Part shown: piece after piece, positions 7,008 to 14,772 of the stretch
Numbering within the stretch: position 1 is the stretch's first letter
Layout of the letters: every line of letters begins with the position of its first letter
Assembly (NCBI RefSeq): GCF_008802355.1
Contig: NZ_VZRA01000001.1
Coordinates: forward strand, 1,420,525 to 1,484,524
DNA length: 64,000 nucleotides
Reading direction: 5' to 3'
Source: Oryzomonas sagensis
GTDB lineage: Bacteria; Desulfobacterota; Desulfuromonadia; Geobacterales; Pseudopelobacteraceae
The notes under the pieces: generated by a model
What the model was told of the DNA's origin: nothing
The model's input: only the letters and a program-made list of their open reading frames with translations
The model's database searches: none
Position numbers and translations under genes: made by a program

Positions 7008-8429
7008 TCAGGATGCCGTCTGTTTGCGCTTGCGCATGTAGTCAAGGTACTGTTTGCCTTCCTTGAGCAGCTTTCTGCGTTCCTCGCCGTTGACGATCAT
7101 CTTGCCGATGCTGCGCAGGATGTATTTCGGCCGGAAGTAGAACTTGTTGTAGAAATCTTCCACCGCCTTGAAGATTTCGGCGTTGGAGAGGTGGGGGTAG
7201 TTGATGACGCACATCTGGTGCCCGGTGTCGTCGATGTAGGCGTCCGAGGCGATCCACCCCTCCCGCTTGCACTGCTCGAAGAACTCGGTGCCGGGGTAGG
7301 GGGAGGCCAGGGACACCTGGATCGACTCCAGGTCCAGCATCTTGGCGTAGGCGATGGTTTCCTGAATGGTCTCCTTCGTTTCGCCCGGCAGCCCCATGAT
7401 AAAGGCGCCATGGATGGTGATCCCCAGTTTTTTGCAATCCTTGACGAACTGGATGGCCTGTTCCTTGGTGACCCCCTTCTTGATGTTCTTGAGGATCTGG
7501 GCGTTGCCGCTCTCGAAACCGACGATGACATGGTGCAGGCCGGCGTCGCGCATGACCTTGAGGGTCTCGTAGTCGCAGTTGGCGCGGGCATTGATCACCC
7601 ATGAGACGCCCAGGGGCTTGATCAGTTCGGCCACTGCGCGGGCGTGTTTCTTGTCCGCCGAGAAGGTGTCGTCGTCAAAGGAGATGTCCCGAACCTCGGG
7701 GAGGTTTTCCTTGATCCATTTGACCTCCTCAAAGACGCTCTGGGGGGAGCGGGTGCGCATCTTCTGGCCGGAATAGGTCTGGGGCCAGAGGCAGAAGGTA
7801 CATTTGGCCGGGCAGCCCCGGCTGGTGTAGATCGCCACGTATGGGCTCTTGAAGTGCGGAATGACGTAGTCATTGATCGGCAGGTCGCGCTTGTAGATCG
7901 GCGCCACGAACGGCAGCGCGTCCAGATCGGTCAGAATCGGCCGATCCGGGGTATTCACCGCCTTGCCGTCGCGCAGGAAGCTGATCCCCTCCACGCTCTC
8001 CCACTCCCGCCCCTCGCACAGCTCCTTGACGGCGTAATCGAACTCGCCGCGGCAGACGATGTCGATGACGCCTGCGCCGGCCTTGAGGGATTCCTCCGGC
8101 AGGATGGTGACGTGCGGGCCGGTCAGGACCGTGACGGTTGCCGGCTTCTGGGCTTTGATGCGGCGTGCGGTCTCGATATCGATCTTCAGGGTCGGCGTGG
8201 AGGTGTACATCACCACCAGGTCGTAATCCTTGGCAATAGCCAGGCACTCCTCGATGGAGAGACGCTGCACCGGTGCGTCGACGACGCGGCTCCCCTCGAT
8301 CATCCCGGCCGGATAACAGAGCCAGGTGGGGTACCAGAATGAGGTCACCTCGCGTGATGCCTGGTAGCGGGCGCCGGCGCCGCCGTCAAAGTCCTCGAAG
8401 GTGGGGGGATTTAAAAAGAGTGGTTTCAT
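7008..8429 (-). CDS. hpnJ: hopanoid biosynthesis B12-type radical SAM protein HpnJ
   Basis: A 473-residue protein. Residues about 60-170 form the cobalamin-binding-like domain. C206, C210 and C213 form the radical SAM CxxxCxxC (RGCPAKCTFC). The N-terminus (FLNPPTFEDFDGG) and the SWVINARANCDYETL segment are typical of HpnJ. In hopanoid producers HpnJ converts bacteriohopanetetrol glucosamine to the cyclitol ether. The start is supported by AAGGAGTTGAAATG. It is the first gene of a four-gene leftward operon. The squalene-hopene cyclase and other hpn genes are not in this window. Confidence 0.9.
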   Translation of the reverse strand: MKPLFLNPPTFEDFDGGAGARYQASREVTSFWYPTWLCYPAGMIEGSRVVDAPVQRLSIEECLAIAKDYDLVVMYTSTPTLKIDIETARRIKAQKPATVTVLTGPHVTILPEESLKAGAGVIDIVCRGEFDYAVKELCEGREWESVEGISFLRDGKAVNTPDRPILTDLDALPFVAPIYKRDLPINDYVIPHFKSPYVAIYTSRGCPAKCTFCLWPQTYSGQKMRTRSPQSVFEEVKWIKENLPEVRDISFDDDTFSADKKHARAVAELIKPLGVSWVINARANCDYETLKVMRDAGLHHVIVGFESGNAQILKNIKKGVTKEQAIQFVKDCKKLGITIHGAFIMGLPGETKETIQETIAYAKMLDLESIQVSLASPYPGTEFFEQCKREGWIASDAYIDDTGHQMCVINYPHLSNAEIFKAVEDFYNKFYFRPKYILRSIGKMIVNGEERRKLLKEGKQYLDYMRKRKQTAS

Positions 8430-8520
8430 TTCAACTCCTTACAGCTATTGTAAAAGTATAAACTTACAGATATTCGCCGATTAAGTCAAGGCATACCATT
8501 GTCGGAGCGGCAAAACGGAA

Positions 8521-8547
8521 GAGGGGCGGCCGCTTTGACCACCCCTC
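8521..8547 (-). terminator. terminator after the helix-hairpin-helix gene
   Basis: Read on the minus strand, GAGGGGTGGTC and GGCCGCCCCTC pair over 11 bases, with two G-U wobbles and an AAAGC loop. The T-rich stretch CTTCCGTTTTG follows. It lies 28 bases after the stop at 8575. Confidence 0.65.
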
Positions 8548-8574
8548 TCCCGGAAACCGAACGGGTGTCGCCCG

Positions 8575-8928
8575 CTATTTTTTCGGCTGTTTGGCGACGA
8601 TGCGGTCCTTGACCTTTTCGTAGACCTGGGCGGGCAGGATATTGCGGGACTTGAGCTGGGTCTTGTTGGCATAGGGGCGGCCGGCGACGATCTTGGCGGC
8701 GTAGGCGTCGCCGATGCCCGGGATCGCCTTCAGTTCCGCCTCCCCGGCGCTGTTGATGTCCACCGGCGCCGTTTTTGCGACCGGCGCGGCCTTGGCGCTG
8801 TCGGTCTTGGCCTTTGCCGACGCGGCGGCAGGCTTGGCAGGGGGCGTGGCGTCGGCGGCAAAGGAGAGGCCGAAGGCCAAGAGCAACGAAACAACGGTCA
8901 TGGCTGTTTTGAACAGGGTTTTCTTCAT
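8575..8928 (-). CDS. exported helix-hairpin-helix (ComEA-like) protein
   Basis: A 117-residue protein with a signal peptide (MKKTLFKTAMTVVSLLLAFG, cleaved near SFA-AD). An Ala/Lys/Pro-rich linker is followed by a tandem helix-hairpin-helix: VDINSAGEAELKAIPGIGDAYAAKI, then a second half with NKTQLKSRNIL (read in pieces). Such domains bind DNA non-specifically outside the cytoplasm, as in ComEA of natural transformation. GGAGG lies seven bases before this ATG; an upstream in-frame ATG at 8952 has no such site. No other competence gene is adjacent, although a comF homologue lies at 28.5 kb. Confidence 0.8.
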   Translation of the reverse strand: MKKTLFKTAMTVVSLLLAFGLSFAADATPPAKPAAASAKAKTDSAKAAPVAKTAPVDINSAGEAELKAIPGIGDAYAAKIVAGRPYANKTQLKSRNILPAQVYEKVKDRIVAKQPKK

Positions 8929-8985
8929 GGGATACCTCCAAAAAATGGTCACATTGACTCCTTCTAACAGTTCTGTCCCGGCCTG

Positions 8986-9837
8986 TCAACCGGTGCCGCC
9001 GGCCAGGAACGCCCGGATCAGGTTGAACGTTCTTTCGGGTCGCTCCTCGTGGGGGTTGTGGCCGCAGTCGGCGATGGTGGTGAGCCGGGAACCGGCTATC
9101 TCCTGATGCAGCTTGTGTCCCTGCCATGGTTTGACGACCCGGTCGTGCTCTCCCCACAGGATCTGGACCGGAATGGCGAGGCCGGCATATCGGTAGGTCA
9201 TCTGTTCCACATCATCCGGTATCATCTGCCGTACGGTTTCCGCCAGGGCATGAGCCGCCGCCAGACCGCCGTACCCGGCGGCGTAGCGTTCGACGAGCCG
9301 TTCCGTAATCCGTTCGTGCCGGTAAAAGACCGATTCAAGCCCCTTGCGGGCGAGCCGGCGGGGGGGCAGGAATGCCATGAACAGCGGGCCGAGAAACGGG
9401 ATGCGCAGGATACGCATGAAACGGGGGAACGCCTGGGGGAAACCGGGAGAATCGATCAGGACCAGGCGGGAGATCTGCGGGCAGTCCAGGGCTGCGGACA
9501 TCCCCACCAGCCCGCCGAAGGAGTGGCCTACCACACTCACGCTGTTCAAGGCGCGGGAACGGATATATGCACAGACGATACGGGCGTTGTGCCGGGTCGA
9601 ATAATCGCCCCGGCACTGTTTCAGCGACCCGCCGTGCCCCTTGAGGTCCAACAGGTGGAGGGTGTACTCGTCGGCCGGGAAAAACGGCACGAGGTCGTCC
9701 CAGGTATGCAGCGAAGCGGCGAAGCCGTGCAGGAACAGGACGTGGCGGCGGCCGTTTCCGGTCACACGGTAATGGATGCCGTCGCCGGAGAAAGGGTGGA
9801 AATATCCCTCCCCGGCCTTTAGTGTCTGGTCAGCCAT
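8986..9837 (-). CDS. alpha/beta hydrolase
   Basis: A 283-residue alpha/beta hydrolase with the nucleophile elbow VVGHSFGGLVG, an acid in WGEHDRVVKPW and the catalytic His in ADCGHNPHEERPE. The oxyanion region is HGFAASLHTWDDL. It has no signal peptide, so it is cytoplasmic. It overlaps the previous gene's end by 19 bases (9819-9837), so the two are coupled. The substrate is unknown; related proteins include esterases and C-C hydrolases. Confidence 0.85.
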   Translation of the reverse strand: MADQTLKAGEGYFHPFSGDGIHYRVTGNGRRHVLFLHGFAASLHTWDDLVPFFPADEYTLHLLDLKGHGGSLKQCRGDYSTRHNARIVCAYIRSRALNSVSVVGHSFGGLVGMSAALDCPQISRLVLIDSPGFPQAFPRFMRILRIPFLGPLFMAFLPPRRLARKGLESVFYRHERITERLVERYAAGYGGLAAAHALAETVRQMIPDDVEQMTYRYAGLAIPVQILWGEHDRVVKPWQGHKLHQEIAGSRLTTIADCGHNPHEERPERTFNLIRAFLAGGTG

Positions 9838-10580
9838 ATTCCCAGATTGGCCGCCAGTTTCCGGTTGTTGTCATCCAGGAACCGGTTCTGGAAGATGGCG
9901 TCGTCCCCGAAGACCGTAAACTCGCCTTTTCCCAGGGGCCCCATGACAACGACCGCGAAGGCGCCCACGGCGTCCCCCCTGGACAGGACCTTGTCGCCGT
10001 TCAGGTCAACCCATGCCTCGGGCGAGGTGCGGGCGATGGCGCTGGATGACGTGCCGGGCCTGATGGCCCAGACGCCATAGGCCGAGAAGCTGTTGACACC
10101 CGAGAAGAGGGGGGTGGGGGAAAGGTCGGTGACGCGGAAGTTCAAATCGCTGTCGATGACGTTTTGGCGCTCGTGCAGGACCGAGTTGGAAGAATCGATT
10201 CCCAGTCGGGCCAGCAGGTTGCCCAGGGGAGGGGCTATGTGCAGCATGACGGCCAATCTCCCCCCGTTCTGCACAAAGCGGGCAACCGCCTCGACCTCCT
10301 CCGGCTGAAGCGGTTTGAAGGCGCCGGATATGACCAGCCCGGCTGCGCCCGTGAGGACCTCGTCGCTCAGGGGGGCTGTGGTCGTCGTGATGGCGGCCCC
10401 GGAGGCCCGCAGGGTGTCAGCCAGCTTTGAGAGTTGGAGTTCCCCCGGATCGCCGGTCGTAAAACGCTGGCCGTGCCCCTGGTCGAAGATGACGGTCGAG
10501 GGCACCGCTGCGGCAAACGATGGTAAAGCGGTCAGAATCAGTGCGAATATGAGGCTGAGTGCGAGTGGCGTTTTGTTCAT
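9819..10580 (-). CDS. exported GATase-like (DUF4350-type) protein
   Basis: A 253-residue protein with a signal peptide (hydrophobic core LALSLIFALILTALPSF, cleaved near SFAAA). The body is an alpha/beta fold with IFDQGHGQRF near the start and VARFVQNGGRLAVMLHI in the middle, the pattern of DUF4350 / glutamine-amidotransferase-like proteins. The segment DLNGDKVLSRGD resembles a calcium-binding EF-hand or dockerin loop. The catalytic Cys of real amidotransferases is not evident, so an enzymatic role is doubtful. It is co-transcribed with the downstream hydrolase. Confidence 0.6.
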   Translation of the reverse strand: MNKTPLALSLIFALILTALPSFAAAVPSTVIFDQGHGQRFTTGDPGELQLSKLADTLRASGAAITTTTAPLSDEVLTGAAGLVISGAFKPLQPEEVEAVARFVQNGGRLAVMLHIAPPLGNLLARLGIDSSNSVLHERQNVIDSDLNFRVTDLSPTPLFSGVNSFSAYGVWAIRPGTSSSAIARTSPEAWVDLNGDKVLSRGDAVGAFAVVVMGPLGKGEFTVFGDDAIFQNRFLDDNNRKLAANLGIWLTRH

Positions 10581-10747
10581 TCAGGGAATTCCTCCTATGA
10601 AACAAGACTTTGTAGGTCTTTTATAGGTCCTGGCCAATATTTTTGCAAGAATTTCTTTTCCTGACTCTGCCGGGTGTGGTAAGTGACATAGGAACGCATT
10701 GTCTGTCGTTCGATCAGGTGACAAATCACATGAAAAGGAGATTATGG

Positions 10748-11122
10748 ATGGACGCCAAGAAACCCGAGATCACCTTCAAGTATATCTTTAACTACGGATA
10801 CAACCCAACCTATGTCAATGGTGCCCAGGGGGGCTTCTCGCCCCGCGGCGAAATGGTGATACACTTCTACCTGGAGCGCCAGCCCCTGCCCGAGTCGATC
10901 AGCCACGAGATTACCCCCGAAGGCGCCATCGGCCGGGAAGTCGCCGTCGAGCCCGAGGGGCTGAGCAACAGCATGGTGCGCTTTATCGATACCGGTGTGG
11001 CGATGAGTTATGAAAATGCGCGCGTCTTCCACGCCTGGCTGGGAGACAAACTGCGGGAGATGGAGGAGTTGCATAAACTGCGCAACGCGTTCGAGAGCAC
11101 TCCCACCGGCGGACAGGCTTAG
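10748..11122 (+). CDS. conserved-type hypothetical protein, 124 aa
   Basis: A 124-residue soluble protein of unknown function. It reads MDAKKPEITFKYIFNYGY and has the segments GEMVIHFYLERQPLPESI and WLGDKLREMEELHKLRNAF. It looks like a beta-rich body followed by a C-terminal helix, loosely like DUF3467. The frame extends upstream, but AAAAGGAG at 10733-10740 lies seven bases from the ATG at 10748. An ATG at 10744 is out of frame. No signal peptide. A DUF3108 gene follows 55 bases later. Confidence 0.6.
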   Translation: MDAKKPEITFKYIFNYGYNPTYVNGAQGGFSPRGEMVIHFYLERQPLPESISHEITPEGAIGREVAVEPEGLSNSMVRFIDTGVAMSYENARVFHAWLGDKLREMEELHKLRNAFESTPTGGQA

Positions 11123-11177
11123 TGCGTCCCGATGCGGCGAACCACGCACAGACTGAAGCCGAAAGTGGGGTCGGGCA

Positions 11178-11945
11178 ATGAGTAAACCGGCGAGTGTCGT
11201 TTTTCTGGCGGTGATGCTGGCGCTCTGCGCAGGGCTGGCGGTGCTGCCTCGCTCTGTATCGGCCTTTCCGATGCCGGAGCGTTTGGAGTTCGAGATTTCC
11301 TACACCGGCATCCCGGCTGGCCGGGCGGTGCAGGAGGTAACCCTCGAAGGCAGCGAGGTGCATATCGTGTCCACCGCCAGGTCCGCCGACTGGCTGAAGG
11401 TCTTTTTCCCGGTGGAAGACCGGATAGAATCGGTGCTGATTTCAGGTTCGCCGCCCCTCTATATCGGGGTGCCCCGGTTGTATCGCGAGCGTATCCGCGA
11501 GGGGTGGACCCGCTTCCAAAAGGATGCGGTCTTCGACCGCCGGAAGCTTGAGGTCCGCACCAAGGACCTGTTGAAGAACAGTGAAACGACCAAGAGCATC
11601 ACGAGGCGGACCTACGACACCCTGTCCAGCTTTTTCTATTTTCGTTCCATCCCGCTCCAGGTGGGCACGTCCTATTATATCGATATATTCGATTGCAAAA
11701 AGCTGTGGAACACTGAAGTGCGGGTTCTGCGTCGGGAAGTGATCGAGACCCCTCTGGGGAGGTTCAAGACGGTGGTGATCAAGCCGCTGCTCAAGTCGGA
11801 GGGAATCTTTGCCCGCACCGGCGACATGTATATCTGGCTGACGGACGATGACCGTCGCATACCGGTACTGATGAAATCCAAGGTCAAGATCGGCAGCATC
11901 ACAGCCACCCTGGTGGGCGGAACCTACTGGCCGAACAAGAAGTAG
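11178..11945 (+). CDS. exported DUF3108-domain protein
   Basis: A 255-residue protein with an N-terminal signal peptide (hydrophobic run, cleavage near VSA-FPMP). It then has the DUF3108 pattern: RLEFEISYTGIPAG, the strand IVSTARSADWLKVFFPVEDRIE, the YYIDIFDCKKLW segment and, near the end, WLTDDDRRIPVLMKSKVKIGSI. DUF3108 proteins are periplasmic or outer-membrane beta-rich proteins of unknown function. Full length and intact. Confidence 0.8.
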   Translation: MSKPASVVFLAVMLALCAGLAVLPRSVSAFPMPERLEFEISYTGIPAGRAVQEVTLEGSEVHIVSTARSADWLKVFFPVEDRIESVLISGSPPLYIGVPRLYRERIREGWTRFQKDAVFDRRKLEVRTKDLLKNSETTKSITRRTYDTLSSFFYFRSIPLQVGTSYYIDIFDCKKLWNTEVRVLRREVIETPLGRFKTVVIKPLLKSEGIFARTGDMYIWLTDDDRRIPVLMKSKVKIGSITATLVGGTYWPNKK

Positions 11946-12020
11946 CTGCGAATAAGATGGCTTTTATTGGTTTTGACGATTTGAATACCAGTAAACATTT
12001 TTCATAAGGAGACAGCAATC

Positions 12021-13142
12021 ATGGGTATATTCGGAGGCGCGAACAAACGGGAGATTGAGGCTAAGGACGCGGAAATCTCCAAACTGGAGCAGATGATGGA
12101 CAATGTGGACAACATCGTCATGCTCTGCGATACGACGACCGATAACAAGATCTTCTACATGAACAGGAAGGCCAAGGAACTGCTCAGCCGGCACCGCAGT
12201 GAACTCAACGCCGGGTTGGGCGGGGCCGATGCGGGCAATGCCTTCGGTAATTCCATCCACCAGTACCACAAGGACCCTTCCCGTATCCGCCGCTTGTTCG
12301 GCAATCCCCGGACGGATTTGCCCCACACCGCCGAGATACCCATCGGCAGCGTCACCCTGCGGACGACGGCCTACCCGGTTTGGGATAGCCTGGATTCCTC
12401 CAAGGTCTTGTGCTATATGGCCTGCTGGAGCGACATTACGGCCGAGAAGGCGGTGGTGGAACATCAGCGCCGGGAGATCGAGCGCAAGAACTACCTGGAG
12501 ACCAGGGTCGAGCAGATCGCCACGGCCATGGAAGAGATGAGCATGACCGTCAACGAGGTGGCCCGCAACACGACCAATGCCTCGGATTCGGCCGCCAACG
12601 TCGCCGCAAATGCCTACGATGGGCAGAAGATCGTCAACCAGGCGGTCAGGGAGATGCAGAAGGTGGCCGAGATCGTCCGCAGTTCGGCCGCCATCGTCGG
12701 CGACCTGGGGGCGAAATCGGAAAAGATCAGCGAGTTTGTCACGGTGATCAATGAAATAGCCGAGCAGACCAACCTGCTGGCCCTCAACGCGGCCATCGAA
12801 GCGGCCCGCGCCGGTGAACAAGGCCGCGGGTTCGCCGTCGTCGCCGACGAGGTCCGCCGCCTGGCGGATCGCACCATGGCATCGACCAAGAAGATCGGCG
12901 CCATGGTCGCGGAGATTCAGACCGGAGCCGCCGAGGCGGTGGAGTCCATCGAAAAGGGGAAGAACGAGGCAGAAGGGAGCGAGCGTCTTTCCAAACATGT
13001 GGAGGAATCCTTGAATGGGATCGTCGTTTCCATCGATCAGATCAAGGACGTGATCTCCCAGATTGCCACCGCATCCGAGGAGCAGGCTGCCACGGCAACG
13101 GTCATTGCCGGCAATCTCGAAGAAATCTCCCACGGGGGGTGA
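12021..13142 (+). CDS. soluble PAS-containing methyl-accepting chemotaxis protein
   Basis: A 373-residue chemoreceptor with no transmembrane segment. A coiled N-terminus (residues 1-30) leads into a PAS-type sensor (about 30-150, [14 protein letters not shown] ... [13 protein letters not shown]). The coiled-coil MCP signalling domain follows, with the hairpin tip [22 protein letters not shown] followed by the [15 protein letters not shown] block (given as two pieces). It probably senses a cytoplasmic signal and controls a CheA/CheW array. AAGGAGACAGCAATC precedes the ATG. The protein ends soon after the second helix with no pentapeptide tether. Confidence 0.9.
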   Translation: MGIFGGANKREIEAKDAEISKLEQMMDNVDNIVMLCDTTTDNKIFYMNRKAKELLSRHRSELNAGLGGADAGNAFGNSIHQYHKDPSRIRRLFGNPRTDLPHTAEIPIGSVTLRTTAYPVWDSLDSSKVLCYMACWSDITAEKAVVEHQRREIERKNYLETRVEQIATAMEEMSMTVNEVARNTTNASDSAANVAANAYDGQKIVNQAVREMQKVAEIVRSSAAIVGDLGAKSEKISEFVTVINEIAEQTNLLALNAAIEAARAGEQGRGFAVVADEVRRLADRTMASTKKIGAMVAEIQTGAAEAVESIEKGKNEAEGSERLSKHVEESLNGIVVSIDQIKDVISQIATASEEQAATATVIAGNLEEISHGG

Positions 13143-13231
13143 TGCCGTTCCCCGGCACCCCGGCGCATCGCGGCCGCTCGGCAGAACGGAGCGCCGTCGT
13201 CTCGTCGGTTGGGAAGTGGCCGCAAATAGGG

Positions 13232-13301
13232 AAGAAGCGCGCAGACGACGTCCCTGGTACAAGAGATACATGTACCAGGGAAGGTCCGAAGGCCGCTTCT
13301 T
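13232..13301 (+). ncRNA. candidate structured RNA (three-stem junction)
   Basis: Between the chemoreceptor and the Rrf2 gene the strand can fold into an outer 7-8 bp stem (13232-13239 with 13294-13301), an inner perfect 9-bp stem CCCTGGTAC/GTACCAGGG (13252-13260, 13272-13280) with an 11-base loop, and a short GGTC-CGAA-GGCC hairpin (13283-13294). A terminator follows at 13312. It could be a small RNA or a structured 3' end of the chemoreceptor transcript. It matches no riboswitch consensus I know. Confidence 0.35.
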
Positions 13302-13311
13302 GTGTTTATGG

Positions 13312-13342
13312 ACTCCTCGGCTAATCCCGGGGAGTTTCTGTT
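13312..13342 (+). terminator. terminator after the chemoreceptor / candidate RNA
   Basis: ACTCCTCGG (13312-13320) pairs with CCGGGGAGT (13327-13335) around a six-base loop, with one G-T wobble, and TTCTGTTT follows. It separates the chemoreceptor from the Rrf2 promoter. Confidence 0.6.
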
Positions 13343-13427
13343 TCAGCGGTGCTGTCAGGGACAGGGCGCTGCGCGTATGGCGCGGGAGGGGGCCCGTTTG
13401 CGTCCTTGGCGGCCATGGAGATAATGC

Positions 13428-13459
13428 TTGCTTTTTTATTCTGTTACTAATATAGTAAC
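13428..13459 (+). promoter_or_regulatory. Rrf2 gene promoter with palindromic operator
   Basis: TTGCTT (13428-13433), a 17-base spacer and TATAGT (13451-13456). A palindrome, GTTACTA-ATA-TAGTAAC (13443-13459), covers the -10 box. The predicted RNA start falls at or next to the ATG at 13463, so the message would be leaderless. The palindrome is a good candidate for autoregulation by the Rrf2 protein. Confidence 0.6.
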
Positions 13460-13462
13460 AAT

Positions 13463-13882
13463 ATGCCGAACAACACGCAATTCTCCATAGCGGTGCATAT
13501 CATGACCGGGCTCGGCTACAAGGACGGTGCGGACATGACCTCCAGCAGCCTGGCGAGGAGTGTTAATACGTGCCCCAGTTTTGTTCGGCGGGTTCTTTCC
13601 AAATTGTCCAAGGCGGGGCTGGTTCATACGACTACCGGCAAGGCGGGGACCTGTACGCTGGCCAAAAAAGCGAGCGAGATATCGTTGTTTGATATTTACG
13701 AGGCGGTGGATGCGCCGAAAGCCTTTTCAATCCATGGCTATGACGTCCAAAAACCATGCCCCGTGAGTTGTAATATCAAGGCTGCCCTGGAGAGGGTCTT
13801 GGAAAAGACGCAACTGTCGGTTGAGGAGAGTCTGAAGAGCATTACGCTTGAAGAGGTCGTTTCAGACGTCAAGAGAGTGTGA
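13463..13882 (+). CDS. Rrf2-family transcriptional regulator
   Basis: A 139-residue Rrf2 regulator. The winged helix spans residues about 10-70 (FSIAVHIMTGLG, SSLARSVNTCPSFVRRVLSKLSKAG), followed by the dimerisation helix region. Cysteines occur at N-T-C-P and later in PCPVSCNIK, but the three-cysteine spacing of IscR is absent, so cluster binding is not predicted. There is no ribosome site before this ATG; the promoter geometry suggests a leaderless message. A later in-frame Met would cut into the conserved first helix, so this start is preferred. Probably autoregulated through the palindrome at 13443-13459. Confidence 0.85.
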   Translation: MPNNTQFSIAVHIMTGLGYKDGADMTSSSLARSVNTCPSFVRRVLSKLSKAGLVHTTTGKAGTCTLAKKASEISLFDIYEAVDAPKAFSIHGYDVQKPCPVSCNIKAALERVLEKTQLSVEESLKSITLEEVVSDVKRV

Positions 13883-13956
13883 TGCTTGGGGGCATGACTT
13901 GTGACGCTGAAGGTAGCGATTTTTGAAGATTCACTATAGCTTGGTTTGCCGCAACG

Positions 13957-14031
13957 AGCTTTCCCCTCTTCGCGGTGGCCAACGGTCACCGGTGAAGGTA
14001 AGCTGGGAATCAAGCCTGCAGGCTTGATTCC
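13957..14031 (+). promoter_or_regulatory. structured leader ahead of the 20-residue peptide
   Basis: Two hairpins precede a strong ribosome site. The first (13957-14004) pairs AGCTT/AAGCT, CTTC/GAAG and an 8-bp CGGTGGCC/GGTCACCG tip with an AAC loop. The second is a perfect 26-base palindrome (14006-14031, 13-bp arms). No T-run follows either, so neither is a terminator. It looks like a structured 5' leader or a riboswitch-like element of unknown type. Confidence 0.45.
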
Positions 14032-14057
14032 AAATCCGAGAGAAAGGAGGAACGGTC

Positions 14058-14120
14058 ATGTTTACCGAACGCTTCAGGATTCGTCCCGTATCGCATTGTA
14101 AAGAAGGTTGCATGCGTTAG
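14058..14120 (+). CDS. 20-residue candidate leader peptide
   Basis: ATG at 14058 lies eight bases after AGAAAGGAGG, one of the best ribosome sites in the window, and TAG ends at 14120. The peptide starts MFTERFRIRPVSHC and ends KEGCMR. It has five arginines, two cysteines and one histidine. It sits between a structured leader and a hairpin pair that ends in a strong terminator, which is the layout of a transcription attenuator. I recognise no family. It may be a regulatory peptide rather than a functional protein. Confidence 0.5.
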   Translation: MFTERFRIRPVSHCKEGCMR

Positions 14121-14184
14121 CCTGCCGCTCTCCGCGGCAGGCGCCTTCCGATCCCCCTGCCGTTCCTGCGGCAGGGGGATTTTT
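14121..14184 (+). terminator. attenuator-like hairpin pair ending in a terminator
   Basis: Hairpin A (14121-14128 with 14134-14141, 8 bp) begins on the base after the peptide stop codon. Hairpin B (14151-14162 with 14169-14180, 12 bp) is followed by TTTT and is a strong terminator. The 3' arm of A (CGGCAGG) can instead pair with the 5' arm of B (CCTGCCG), so A and an antiterminator are mutually exclusive. Confidence 0.65.
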
Positions 14185-14249
14185 CGTCCGGCAACGGGCA
14201 CCACGTTTCAGTGGGAAGGTGCCTCTGAGGAGCACTCTCCTCGTGACGG

Positions 14250-14597
14250 CTACTTCACAATCGGCCTGCCCAACTCCTTGGCCGCGTTCTCCACGGTCCC
14301 CAGGTTGATGATGTCCTCATAGCCCGCCTTTTTCAGCACATCGAAGGCAAGGGCGGTTCTGCGGCCGGTGCGGCAATAGAGATAGATTCTGGTCCTTTTA
14401 TCCCCTGCCACCGTACCGATGCTTTCCCCGATCCGCTCGTGGGGGAGCAGCCGCGCCCCTTCCACATGCCCCGTATTCCATTCCGCTTCGGTCCTGACGT
14501 CGATAACCACGGATTCCCTGCCGGCACCAAAGGCTGTTGCGACGTAAAGCGCCAGCACGAACGTCAGGTACATGAACATGGTTTTTGCCATTTTCAT
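14250..14597 (-). CDS. exported rhodanese-like sulfurtransferase domain protein
   Basis: A 115-residue single rhodanese domain behind a signal peptide (MKMAKTMFMYLTFVLALYVA, cleaved near AFGAG). The active-site loop is YLYCRTGRRTA, with the nucleophilic Cys; VIDVRTEAEWNTGHVEGA is the N-terminal signature. Periplasmic rhodaneses shuttle sulfane sulfur or act in redox maturation; the acceptor is unknown. The ATG at 14597 is chosen because AAGGAGG lies 11 bases upstream. Convergent with, and antisense to readthrough from, the attenuator-like unit at 14058-14184. Confidence 0.88.
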   Translation of the reverse strand: MKMAKTMFMYLTFVLALYVATAFGAGRESVVIDVRTEAEWNTGHVEGARLLPHERIGESIGTVAGDKRTRIYLYCRTGRRTALAFDVLKKAGYEDIINLGTVENAAKELGRPIVK

Positions 14598-14772
14598 TGT
14601 ACGATTCACCTCCTTAATCCGCTCTGATAGTCGTTTGCACCCTGTAAACCACTGTAGCCACAAAAGACCGGATAATTCAAGAGGCTCAGGAAAACGTTAA
14701 ACAGGGGGCTCTATCCAGACGGCAAATGGAGTATACTTTAAGTATGAATGAATGCCGGTGAGGAGTTCAGCC

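Noticed and set aside
11964-13271. 435-codon open frame antisense to the chemoreceptor
   Set aside because: A shadow of the MCP coiled-coil codons.
13232-13301. c-di-GMP (GEMM) riboswitch
   Set aside because: Stems exist, but the conserved GEMM core sequences are missing and no gene follows in sense before a terminator.
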